A stretch of DNA of 64,000 nt, taken from assembly GCA_963827935.1 (NCBI GenBank), contig CAWHCN010000017.1, forward strand, positions 620,001 to 684,000. Reading direction: 5' to 3'. The notes beneath the pieces were generated by a model. The model searched no databases and was not told the origin of the DNA. It saw only the letters and a list, made by a program, of their open reading frames with translations. Positions 49,318 through 58,431 of this stretch are shown here, piece after piece; within the stretch, counting starts at the first letter, position 1; each line of letters starts with the position of its first letter. This DNA is from DATFNV01 sp963827935. GTDB lineage: Bacteria > Planctomycetota > Planctomycetia > Gemmatales > Gemmataceae. Both the position numbers and the translations under genes were made by a program.

Positions 49318-51460
49318 TGAGTCACAACAGCCAGCGTTTGCCGACGGGATCGGACCTCGCCGCGCTGTGGCCTGCCGACGCTCCGTCCGATGTGCGCGCG
49401 CATCTCGATAACCACCCCAGCCTGCGCGGCGACAAGGATGCGGCCCTCGACCTGGCCTACGACGAGTACTGCCGGCTGGCGGAAGACGGTTCGTCGCCCG
49501 ATCCCGAGGCCTTCTGCGGCGCTTCCCGACCTATCAATCGTCGCTGCGGCGGGCCATCCAGGCTCATGACTACCTCGCCGCCAATCCGGCCCTGCTGGAA
49601 GACCGCAACGGCGTGCCCTGGCCCATCGAGGGGGAGACGTTCCTCGGCTTTCGGCTGCTGCGTGAGCTGGGGCGCGGGGCGTTCGCGCGGGTCTACCTGG
49701 CCGCCGAGCCCGACCTGGGCGACCGCCTGGTGGCCGTCAAGGTGTCGCCCCACGGCGGCGGCGAGGCGCAAACCCTCGGCCGACTCGATCATCCCAACGT
49801 GGTCGAAGTCTACACCGTGCGCAGGGATGAGCGTTCCGGCCTCACCGCGGTGTGCATGCCGTACCGGGGCAGTGCCACGCTGGCCAATGTGCTGGCTGCC
49901 TTCAGCGCCGGTCGTCCGCGGCAGGCCCGGGTTTTTGTCGAGGCCGCCCGCGCCGCCCTGGGCCAGGAACTTCCTGCCGGCGAAGGGCCGGCCCCGCAGC
50001 CGCTGCTTTTGAGCGCTCCCTATGTGGAAGGCGTCACCCTGATCGGCGCGCAGCTGGCGGAAGCCCTGGCGTTTCTGCACGCGCGCGGCATCTACCATCG
50101 CGATCTGAAGCCGTCCAACGTGCTGCTCTGCCCGGACGGCCGGCCGATGCTTCTCGACTTCAACCTCTCGGCCGATCCGCGCCGCGGCCGCGAGCGGCTG
50201 GGCGGCACCCTGCCCTACATGGCCCCGGAGCAGATCCAGAGCACCTTCGTGGCCGACCGTGCGACGGAGCCAGTGGATGGACGCTCGGACCTGTTCGGGC
50301 TGGGGGTGATCCTGTTCGAACTGCTGACAGGCCGGCTGCCGTTCGGCCCGGTGCCGCACGGCGTGCCCAGCCCAGTGGACTGCGAGCTGTTGCTGCTAAG
50401 GCAGCAAAAGGGAGCGCCGTCGGTGCGGACCTTGTGCCCGGAGGCGAGTCCGGCCTTGACGCGGGTAGTGGCCGAGTGCCTGGCGTTCAAGCCCGAGCAT
50501 CGGCCGGCCAGCGCGGCCGCCGTGGCTGCCGTCCTGCGCCGGGACCTGGCTTCGTCGCGCCGCCTCTACCGGCGGTTGAAGCGTCATCCGCGTCGAGCTG
50601 GCCGCCGCCGCCGCTCTGACCCTGCTCTTGCTGGCGGGCGGAGCCGCCTATCTGGCCGCCCGGCCGCCCTACGCCGAGCGGATGCTTCAGGAAGCGCGGG
50701 CCGCCTATGCCGCGGGCGACAACAAGCGGGCGCTGGAGCGTGCCGATTTGGCCCTGGCGGACCAGGCGGACTCGGCCGACGCCCACTTCCTGCGCGGCGC
50801 GTCTACCAACGGCAGGGCGATCTGGGCCTGGCACGCGACGACTATCGCGAGGCCTACCGCCTGGCCCCAAGCGGCCGGACGGCTGCCTGTCTCGCTTACT
50901 GCCTGAACCGGGACGGCGACCACGAGCATGCGATCACCTGGAATCAGCAAGCGATCGCGGAAGGATATGAATCGGCGGCCGTCTACAACAACCTGGCCTA
51001 TGCGCAAATGCGTGCGGGCCAGGCGAAGCTCTCTGTGGCCAATCTCGATCACGCCCTGGAGTTGTCGCCGCGGCTGCCGGCAGCGCTGCACAATCGGCTC
51101 GTTTTCTTGACCCTGGAGCTGGGCCGGAATCAGAGTGAGCGGCTGCCCGAGGCGCGCGTCGCCCTCGACGAAGCCGTGGCGTACTGCCCCGACTCCGCGG
51201 AATTGCGGGGGGATGCAGCCAAGCTGTGCATGCTGGCGTTCCGCAACGACAAAGACGCCCGCTGGATCGAGGAGGCCCTGACCCACCTGGAGGCCGGCAG
51301 TCGCCTGGGCCTGGCGGTCAAGGACCTATCCGCGAGCGCCTCCTACTCCCGTTTGCGCAAGGAACCGCGCTTTATCAGCCTGTGCCAGTCCCCATCGACC
51401 CCGGCGCAGGCCGAACCGACCGGCCGGCTAGCCGATCCGCTGGATGACACCGCCCCCTGA
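49317..51460 (+). CDS. Membrane Ser/Thr protein kinase with TPR sensor domain (three indels)
   Basis: About 715 residues. The kinase core reads FRLLRELGRGAFARVYLA, VAVKV, IYHRDLKPSNVLL (HRD loop), MLLDFNLS (here DFN instead of the usual DFG) and GTLPYMAPEQ. After residue about 425 a single membrane helix (LTLLLLAGGAAYL) leads to an extracytoplasmic TPR region (VYNNLAYAQMRAGQAKLSVA). Frame changes occur near 49525, 50592 and 50808, each repaired by one or two bases in a G/C run. The overlapping start ties its translation to the sigma factor. Confidence 0.88.
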
Positions 51461-52150
51461 CCCGCCGAGAAGCAGTAAGGCGAGCGGCATGTGAAACCTT
51501 ACCCGGTGCCTCGTAGCGATGCACGACTTCGTTGCAATGGGGGGGTGTGAGCGATTTGCCCAGCAACTTGCCCAGAAACGCTCCCCATCAGATCGGGTAC
51601 ATTATCCACTGCCGTTCGCCTAACTCCTCCCCCGCCGGACGAGCTCGAGTGCAGCGTCAAGCACAGGATTTAGGGTGGCACGCCCTGAGGTACTCCGAAG
51701 GGCGTGCAGTCGGTGCAGCACGCCCTTCGGAGTACCTCAGAGCGTGCCACCCCACCCGCGCTACCTGAACGTTCATTCATACATGGCGCTGCAGCTGGGC
51801 TGGCGCAACCGCTTGCGTCCGCATTTCCCGCAAATTCGCTTTTCCGGGCCTCTGGCGCGCCAGAAAAAAAGCTAAGAACCCATGTCCATTTTCTTGCGCG
51901 GATTTCGATCCCCTCCCGGGAGAGATTGAGGTTCGGCCTAAGAGTTCATCCCCTCTTCCAATCCAGGGACGGTATCCGGCGGTGGACAGCGCCGCGGTTC
52001 GCCGCCTGGGAATCAACGCCCTGAAGTCTCCCCACGGTCAATGCCGGCGTTGCCGGCCGGGATCGGCGCGTTCGCGCGGTGTAACGATGCGCCGTCGCGC
52101 CCGGCGTGCCGTCCCGGGTCACTGCCAACTCAGTCCGCAGGAGGTAGCGA
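51461..52150. other. Long non-coding gap
   Basis: 690 bases between the kinase gene and the surface protein gene. It contains the hairpin at 51674-51753. The rest (51760-52140) shows lower GC stretches and no convincing gene or RNA motif. A promoter for the surface protein gene is likely near its 3' end. Confidence 0.5.
51674..51753. repeat. GGTGGCACGC...GCGTGCCACC long hairpin
   Basis: Arms GGTGGCACGCCCTGAGGTAC and GTACCTCAGAGCGTGCCACC plus TCCGAAGGGCGTGC/GCACGCCCTTCGGA give a hairpin of about 33 paired bases. An almost identical copy is at 53341-53419. Confidence 0.85.
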
Positions 52151-52963
52151 ATGTTGAGGCTGTTCACTCGCCAACGCCGTCGTCCGGCCCCGCGCCGACC
52201 GTACAACCGCTTGCTTTCTGTCGAGTGCCTGGAGAGTCGCGACGCCCCGTCGTCACTGGCGCCGACCTCGCAATCGACGGCCGCACTGGGCGACCCGCCG
52301 TACTCCACCACGGCCCTCATCGCCACAGACCCAAGCACGGACACGACCGATACCACGACCACCACGGCGGCCGCGGCGACCCCGGCGACAACCACCGACA
52401 ACAGCACGAGCACCGCGCCCGCGACAGCGCCGGCCACGACGACAGCGACGACGAACACGACGGCCACAAGCACAGCGCCAGTCACGACCACCACCGGCAC
52501 GTCGGCTCCGGCGCCCGCTACCACCAGCAGCCCGGCGCCGGCTACCACGCCGGGCTCCCCAGTGGTCAGCAGCGGCATTACGGGCACGCTGAACTCAAAC
52601 GGCAGCGGCTCGACCACCTCCACCGCGGCTCCGAACACGGTCGACGGTCCCCCGGTGATCGACGGCTACGAGGTGACCGAGGACGTCACCACCTGGAGCT
52701 ACACCATTTACGGCCACGTGAGCTGGACCAACCCGACCAGTCTGACTGTCACCTTCTCGGGCGGGGTTCTGGATGGGGAACAGGCCGCCGTCGATGGCGA
52801 AGGCGAATTCCAGATCACCTTCCAGCTGCCGGCCTGCACCAGCTCCTCCACGGGGACCCACGACTACGGGGCCGTCGCGTCGGACGGCAACGGCAACACG
52901 TCGGCCGAGGTCATCATCGTTGTCCAGCAGACCCCGCAGCCCCCGCCCCCCGGCGGGCATTAA
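52151..52963 (+). CDS. LEPR-XLL-like surface protein with Thr/Ala-rich stalk and Ig-like domain
   Basis: 270 residues, AGGAGGT before the start. The basic N-terminus followed by LLSVECLESRDAPSS matches the targeting segment of large planctomycete surface proteins (LExR-type motif). Residues about 55-150 are a Thr/Ala/Ser-rich stalk, probably extended and glycosylated. The C-terminal 110 residues (DGYEVTEDVTTWSYTIYGHVSW) form an Ig-like beta domain found in adhesins. Export route and partner are not known. Confidence 0.78.
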   Translation: MLRLFTRQRRRPAPRRPYNRLLSVECLESRDAPSSLAPTSQSTAALGDPPYSTTALIATDPSTDTTDTTTTTAAAATPATTTDNSTSTAPATAPATTTATTNTTATSTAPVTTTTGTSAPAPATTSSPAPATTPGSPVVSSGITGTLNSNGSGSTTSTAAPNTVDGPPVIDGYEVTEDVTTWSYTIYGHVSWTNPTSLTVTFSGGVLDGEQAAVDGEGEFQITFQLPACTSSSTGTHDYGAVASDGNGNTSAEVIIVVQQTPQPPPPGGH

Positions 52964-53019
52964 CTCCTGGGCGACGGCCCAACGACGGAACCAAACTCGG
53001 TGATTGAGGAGTCCAAAAG

Positions 53020-53331
53020 ATGTTGCACGAGCAAAACCAGTTCGAGATCCTCGCCGGCCGCATCGAGCGAGGCGATGCCACGGCGGCGCCGGAGCTGCGC
53101 CGCCTGCTGGAAGGGGCGCTGCGCCCGCTAGTGCGGCGGGCGCTGCGCGGCGGCACCTCGCCGCTGGAGCAACGCCTCCGCGCCCTGGCCGGGCGGGTCT
53201 GGGCTAACCCGGCGGAACAGCCCGCGCACGCCGCCGAACAGGCCGGCGCCTCCGTGGCCTCCCGCGTGGTCGGCCGGCTCCGCGCCGGTGCCGATTCCTT
53301 CCGGGTCGGCTTCGAAACGGCGCTGGCGTGA
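53020..53331 (+). CDS. Small hypothetical protein with amphipathic helices
   Basis: 103 residues, GAGGAG about nine bases before the ATG. FEILAGRIERGDATAAPELRR and LRPLVRRALRGGTSPLEQRL are strongly amphipathic and basic helices. No named domain. Helical, arginine-rich proteins of this size are common in Gemmata-type genomes near surface-protein genes. It lies 56 bases after the surface protein gene on the same strand, so co-transcription is likely. Confidence 0.6.
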   Translation: MLHEQNQFEILAGRIERGDATAAPELRRLLEGALRPLVRRALRGGTSPLEQRLRALAGRVWANPAEQPAHAAEQAGASVASRVVGRLRAGADSFRVGFETALA

Positions 53332-53340
53332 ACCAATTGG

Positions 53341-53419
53341 GGTGGCACGCTCTGAGGTACTCCGAAGGGCGTGCACTCGGTGTTGCACGCCCTTCGGAGT
53401 ACCTCAGAGCGTGCCACCC
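53341..53419. repeat. Second GGTGGCACGC...GCGTGCCACC hairpin
   Basis: Nearly identical to 51674-51753, with arms of about 33 bases around an ACTCGGTGTT-type loop. It lies between the small gene and the hybrid kinase gene. Confidence 0.85.
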
Positions 53420-53498
53420 GCCGAAGGGCGTGTCATCCTCCGTCAACGGCAAGAGGGGAGCAGTGGTCAGGCGCGATTGAAGCCAGTGGGTAGGAGCC

Positions 53499-54746
53499 AT
53501 GAAGGAGCGCGAGGAAGAATCGCTGGCCAAGCTGTCGGCCCCGTCCGGGTCGGCCCGTCCGCCGGCTTCCCTGGGCGCGCCGCACCTGGCCTTCGGCGCC
53601 GATCCAGAGGCCCAGTTGCTCTGGGCGCAGAAAATGGAGACCCTCGGCCGGCTCACCGGCCGCGTGGTCCATGAAATCAACAACCAGGCCGCGCTGTTGC
53701 TGCTGCGTACCACGGCGCTGCTCGAATGCGATCAAGATGCAGCCGCCACCCACCACGACATTCAGGAGCTGCACCGCTCGGCCGAGCGCATCGCCCGGTT
53801 GATGCGGCAGTGGCTTACCCTCGGGCGGCGCGACACGCCGGTGTCGCGTCCCTTCGACCTCAAGGCCCTGCTCGCCGACCTGGCCGCCACCCTGGCCCTG
53901 GCCCTGGGCGAGTCGATCTCACTGGTCACCGACTTCCGCGCCGACCCGGCCTGGGTCCGCGCCGACCGCGGGCAGATCGAGCAAGTCATCCTCAACCTGG
54001 TCATCAACGCCCGAGACGCCATGAGCGGCTCGGGCACGTTGACCGTGCGGCTGGCCAACGTGGAGCTGCCCGACCCAGTCAGCGAGTACCTGCTCGCGTT
54101 CGTCCCGGGCCCTTACGTGCTCATGGCAGTGCGCGACAGCGGCTGCGGCATGGATCGCGCCACCCTGGGCCGCATCTTCACCCCCTACTTCACCACCAAG
54201 GCCCCGGGTGAGGGGACCGGCTTGGGACTGCACACGGTGTGGGAGATCGTGCGCGAGAGCGGCGGCACGCTCCAGGTCGCAAGCACACCGGGCCGGGGGT
54301 CCTTGTTCAGCGTCTACCTGCCCCAGGCGCGAGAGGCCGACACGGCACCGTCGGCGGCACCCCAACCGGCGCCGCGCGTGTCGGCGGGTACCATCCTGAT
54401 TGTTGAAGACGAGGATTCGGTCCGCGCCCTGGTCCGCGAGGTGCTGACGCGGCAGGGCTACACCGTGCTGGAAGCCCCCGACGGCCGGGCGGCCCTGGCC
54501 CTGGCCGCTTCCCATCCCGGTCCCATCGACCTGCTGGTGAGCGATTGCCGTCTGCCGCACCTGTCGGGCGGCGAACTGGCCCGGCGCCTGCGCGGCCTGT
54601 TCGTCGCCCTCAAGGTGCTGTACATCTCCGGCTATGCCCCGACCGAGGCCGCCCTGCCCGGCGACCTCGACCCCGCCGCCCCGTTCCTGCAAAAACCCTT
54701 CACCCCCGCCGCCTTGACAAGCCAGGTGCGCGAGATGCTCAGGTGA
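53499..54746 (+). CDS. Hybrid histidine kinase with C-terminal receiver
   Basis: 415 residues, intact. The phosphoacceptor is H58 in RVVHEINNQ. The ATPase domain has NLVINARDAM (N box), VRDSGCGMD (G1), FTPYFTTK (F box) and GTGLGLHTV (G2). From residue 300 a receiver domain follows (ILIVEDEDSVRAL, phosphoacceptor Asp in LLVSDCRLP, Lys in LQKPFTP). There is no membrane helix or obvious sensor domain, so it should be cytosolic and take input from a partner. AGGAG precedes the start. Confidence 0.93.
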   Translation: MKEREEESLAKLSAPSGSARPPASLGAPHLAFGADPEAQLLWAQKMETLGRLTGRVVHEINNQAALLLLRTTALLECDQDAAATHHDIQELHRSAERIARLMRQWLTLGRRDTPVSRPFDLKALLADLAATLALALGESISLVTDFRADPAWVRADRGQIEQVILNLVINARDAMSGSGTLTVRLANVELPDPVSEYLLAFVPGPYVLMAVRDSGCGMDRATLGRIFTPYFTTKAPGEGTGLGLHTVWEIVRESGGTLQVASTPGRGSLFSVYLPQAREADTAPSAAPQPAPRVSAGTILIVEDEDSVRALVREVLTRQGYTVLEAPDGRAALALAASHPGPIDLLVSDCRLPHLSGGELARRLRGLFVALKVLYISGYAPTEAALPGDLDPAAPFLQKPFTPAALTSQVREMLR

Positions 54747-54757
54747 GGGGGCCAATT

Positions 54758-54900
54758 CTCCCCTCGCCCCGGTACTCCGGGGAGAGGGGACCCATTACTC
54801 CCCTCGCCCCGGTACCCCGGGGAGAGGGGTTGGGGGTGAGGGGCGCTCGGCAAAACCCCTCACCCCCAACCTCTCTCCCCGGGGTACCGGGGCGAGGGGC
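54758..54900. repeat. CCCCTCGCCCCGGTACYCCGGGGAGAGGGG repeat cluster
   Basis: Two direct copies and one inverted copy of a hairpin-forming unit (CTCCCCTCGCCCCGGTAC with its complement), linked by TTGGGGGTGAGGGG and its complement. It lies between the convergent hybrid kinase (plus) and DUF1549/DUF1553 (minus) genes, where it can act as a two-way transcript end. Related to 31519-31552. Confidence 0.85.
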
Positions 54901-54911
54901 TTCCCGGACTC

Positions 54912-57900
54912 TCAGTCAACAAACACGAACTCATTGGCGTTGAAGAGCAGCCGGCAGGCGTTGGCCAGTCCATGCTTCCTGGCATAATCGCTCAGGGTTT
55001 CGACCTCGGCCGCTCTGGGGTCCCGGCCGTACGCCAGCCGGAAGGCCGACGTGATCTGCTTCGGCAGGTCGCCGCTCAGCCGGGCCGCCAGGTATTCCGA
55101 CTGGCGCACCATGAACGGGTCGTTCAGCAGGGCCAGCACTTGCAGGGCCGTCACGGTAGTGTTCCGTACCGGCGTGTTCAAGTTGGGATCGGCGGCGTCC
55201 AGGCATTCGAGGAACGGACTCGGCACGCTGCGGACCACAAAGCGATAGACGGTACGGCGGTAGGTGGCCGGATCGTGAATGCGACTCCAGTGCGGTGTGA
55301 TCGTATTCCGGCGAGTGGTCGTCGCGGAAGCGGAACGGTTCGTAGCCCGGTCCGCCCATGCGCGGGTCCAGCCGGCCGCTGACGGCCAGCACGGCGTCGC
55401 GCACTTCCTCGGCGTCCAGCCGGGTCCGATTGGCACGCCACAGAGTGCGATTGTCCGCATCCACCCGGGCTGCCTCGGTATCGTTCTGCGACGACTGCTG
55501 ATAGGCGGCGCTCAGCAGGATCAGCCGGTGCAGTTGCTTCAGGGACCCGCCGCCCTCGCGGAATTCGATGGCCAGCCAGTCGAGCAACTCGGGATGGCTG
55601 GGCCGGCCGCCGTTGTAGCCGAAATCGTTGGGCGTATCGACCAGACCCCGGCCAAAGTGATAGTGCCAGACGCGATTGACGATGGAGCGCCAGGTCAGCA
55701 CGTTCTTCGGATCGGCGATCCAGTCGGCCAGGGCGGCACGGCGCTGGCCTTCGTCGTTCGGGTTGGCCAGGCGAAACTCGGGCTGCAAGCCAGGCACGCA
55801 GGCCAGGGCGCCCGGCCCGACCAGCTCGCGCTTTTGCTCGACATCGCCGCGATTCAGGATGTGAATCGGGCGAGGCGGATGCGTGGTCAGGGCATAGACC
55901 GCAGGCGAGCGAGGGAGGCTCTGGAGTTGCCGATCCAGCCCGGCCAGCTCCCGCGCCGATTTCGCCAGCTCCTCTTTTGTGGCGGCGTCGGTCAGGGTCT
56001 CGACAATCTCGCGCCGGCGCTCCTCCAGGCGGCGGAGGCGGTCGGCCAGCCTGTCCCGCTCGGCCACCAACTCGGTCAGCTTCGGGTCGGCCGGGTCGGG
56101 CAGGGAAGTGCGGCTATCGAAATTGTCCACCAGGTTCTTGCGACCCCAGCGCCCGGCCTCGATGGAGTCGAGCGCGGTCACTGTCACCCCGAGGGCCGCG
56201 TTCTTGCCCCCGGCCATAACCTGCAACTCGGCCAGGGCAAAGATGTAGTCCCCAGTCCGCCGCCAGAGCCGGAGGGCGGTCACGCGGACATAGCGACCCT
56301 TGTGCCCGCCACGCACAACAACGGCCGTGTCGCCGGGATTGGCATGATCGCTCTCCGTATAGTCCGCCAGAACCTCGGACCGGGCGAAGGTCGGATCGTC
56401 GGAAACGGCGACGCGGAAGCGCTGGGGGAAGCCGAAGCCGGGAGTATCGGGGAAGTCGGTCGGCCGGGCCGGCACCAGGCGGACCGTCTCGATGGCCAGC
56501 GACCGCCCCAGATCGACCTGGACCCACTTCGCGACGTCGGCTTTCGGCTCGATGCCGCTGTGCCAGCCGTTGGTCGGACTGGGCCGGCCCGGCGGCAGGG
56601 CGATCTTCGCCAGCTGGGCTCGTGCCGTGGCCAGGGCGGCATCGGTCCGCTTCAATTCGGGATCGCCGAAGGCGGCGACCTTCCTGAGCAGGCCCTCGCG
56701 GCGGGATGCCGTGTCCTGCCGGCATTTCACCAGCGCCAGCCGCGCTCCCTGACCGTCCGTGCCGGCGTAGGGCCGATCGCCGCGATCCACCCCGGCGAAA
56801 ACGGCTTGCAGACGGTAATAGTCCCGCTGCGCGATCGGGTCGAACTTGTGGTCGTGGCAGCGGGCGCAGTGGACGGTCATGCTGTCGAAGGTGCCGATGG
56901 TGCTCGCCACCATGTCGTCGCGGTCCAGAAGGCGCGTCTTCTCCTTTTCCACGGTCCCTTCTCGCAATTCGACATGGCCGACGAAATCCCACGGCCCGGC
57001 CGCCACGAATCCGGTGGCGATCACGGCCTGCGAATCGTTCGGGTAGAGGACATCGCCGGCGATCTGCTCGCGGATGAAGCGGGCGTAAGGCTTGTCGTCG
57101 TTGAGCGCCCGGATGACATAGTCGCGATAGGGCCAGGCGTTGTCGCGGCGTTTGTCCTTGTCGTAGCCGTGCGTGTCGCCGTAGTGCACCACGTCGAGCC
57201 AGTGCCGGCCCCGGCGCTCGCCGTAGCGCGGCGAGGCCAGAAGCCGGTCGATCAGCCGCTCGTAGGCCCCGGGCTGCGAATCGCCCACGAACGCCTCGAT
57301 CTCCTCCGGAGTGGGCGGCAGGCCGTGCAGGTCGAAGGTGACCCGGCGAATGAGGGTGCGCCGGTCGGCTGCCGGCGACGGCTTCAGCCCCTTCGCTTGC
57401 AGGGCGGCCTGGATGAACCGATCGATCGGCGTCCGCACCCACTCCTTGTCCGACACCGGCGGCAGTGGCGGACGACTCAGCGGCCGCAGCGACCACCAGT
57501 CGGGCCCGACCAGCGGCTTCTTGGCCTGGTCATCGAGGCTGACCCCCGTCGGCCAGGGAGCACCGGCGTCGATCCAGCGGCGCAGGGAAGCGACTTCCTG
57601 CGCGGTCAACTTGGCCCCTTGCTTGGGCATCTTGGCATCCGGTCCGGCCACCAGCAGGATCAGCCGGCTCTGGCCGCCGTCGCGCGGCACGATGGCCGGG
57701 CCCCGGTCGCCGCCCTTGTGTAGTTTTGCCGCCGCGGTCAGGTCCAGACCGCCGCGGCTCTTGCGGGGATTGTGACACGGGACGCAGCGCTGCCTCAGCA
57801 CCGGGGCGACCTGCTGGGTGAAGAGAGTGCCATCATCCGCCCGGATGGGAATGGCCGAGACCAAGAGCAATAGGCAGGCAATCGGCGGGACACGGCTCAT
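54912..57900 (-). CDS. Secreted PSCyt1-DUF1549-discoidin-DUF1553 protein (one indel)
   Basis: About 996 residues from ATG 57900 with AGGGGAG upstream and a signal peptide ending PIRA. A planctomycete cytochrome C domain has CVPCHNPRKSRGGLDL. DUF1549 follows (RRVTFDLHGLPPTPEEIEAF) with HCARCHDHKFDP (CxxCH). Residues about 440-570 look like a discoidin (F5/8 type C) insert (WVQVDLGRSLAIETVRLVPA), then a coiled coil (ERDRLADRLRRLEERRREIV) and DUF1553 (DWIADPKNVLTWRSIVNRVW). The frame changes near 55288. No DUF1501 partner lies adjacent; instead the divergent multi-CxxCH protein starts 531 bases away. Confidence 0.9.
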
Positions 57901-58042
57901 GGCTCCCCTCACCGGATGGCGGGTCTGAACAGGGATAGCATAACGGCAGTGCGACTCAGGAAGCAAGCGCGGCGTTGGTGCTGGTCACGGACAATTGGTC
58001 CAGTCCCGTTTTGCGCCGCCAGAGATCTTCGTCTCGCAGGAG

Positions 58043-58235
58043 GTAGCCCCGTAGGGGCGGGCGCCGTTAGCCAGGGGCTTCAGCCCCTGGACGAGGGCGT
58101 TATTGTTGGATGGGTAGCCCCGGAGGGGCGGCCGTAAGGTACGGCCGCCCCTCCGGGGCTACGGAGGATTTGTTTTGGCCGTCGTCCCAGGGGCTGAAGC
58201 CCCTGGCTAACAACGGCCGCCCCTCCGGGGCTACA
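58043..58235. repeat. Second GCCCCGGAGGGGCGGCCG repeat cluster
   Basis: Same units as 48281-48473: TAGCCCCGTAGGGGCGGGCG, GCCAGGGGCTTCAGCCCCTGG and GCCCCGGAGGGGCGGCCG in direct and inverted order. It occupies the centre of the 531-base divergent gap between the DUF1549/DUF1553 gene and the cytochrome/PA14 gene; nothing else is seen there. Confidence 0.85.
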
Positions 58236-58431
58236 CGGCCTCGGTCGCACCGCAATACCCGGAATCGACCCACGGACACCGTCATGCTGGACAAAGCGCG
58301 GGCCATCGGGTAACCTGCCCTGCGTGGATTGGTCGCCCCACCCACCCCGCACGCGCTCCCCCGCCCTGCCTGCCGCGATCTCCCCCGGTCGCAAGCCCTG
58401 GTGCCTGGCCTTGTTTTCTCCGAGGAATCCC

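Noticed and set aside
51946..52638. 230-codon Val/Ala-rich minus-strand frame
   Set aside because: It is antisense to the Thr/Ala-rich stalk of the surface protein gene; repeated ACC/GCC codons read backwards give GGT/GGC/GTG runs.
55279..57723. 814-codon open frame on the plus strand
   Set aside because: It lies wholly antisense to the DUF1549/DUF1553 gene, whose domains and CxxCH sites are clear. The antisense product has no recognisable domain; long antisense frames are common at this GC content.
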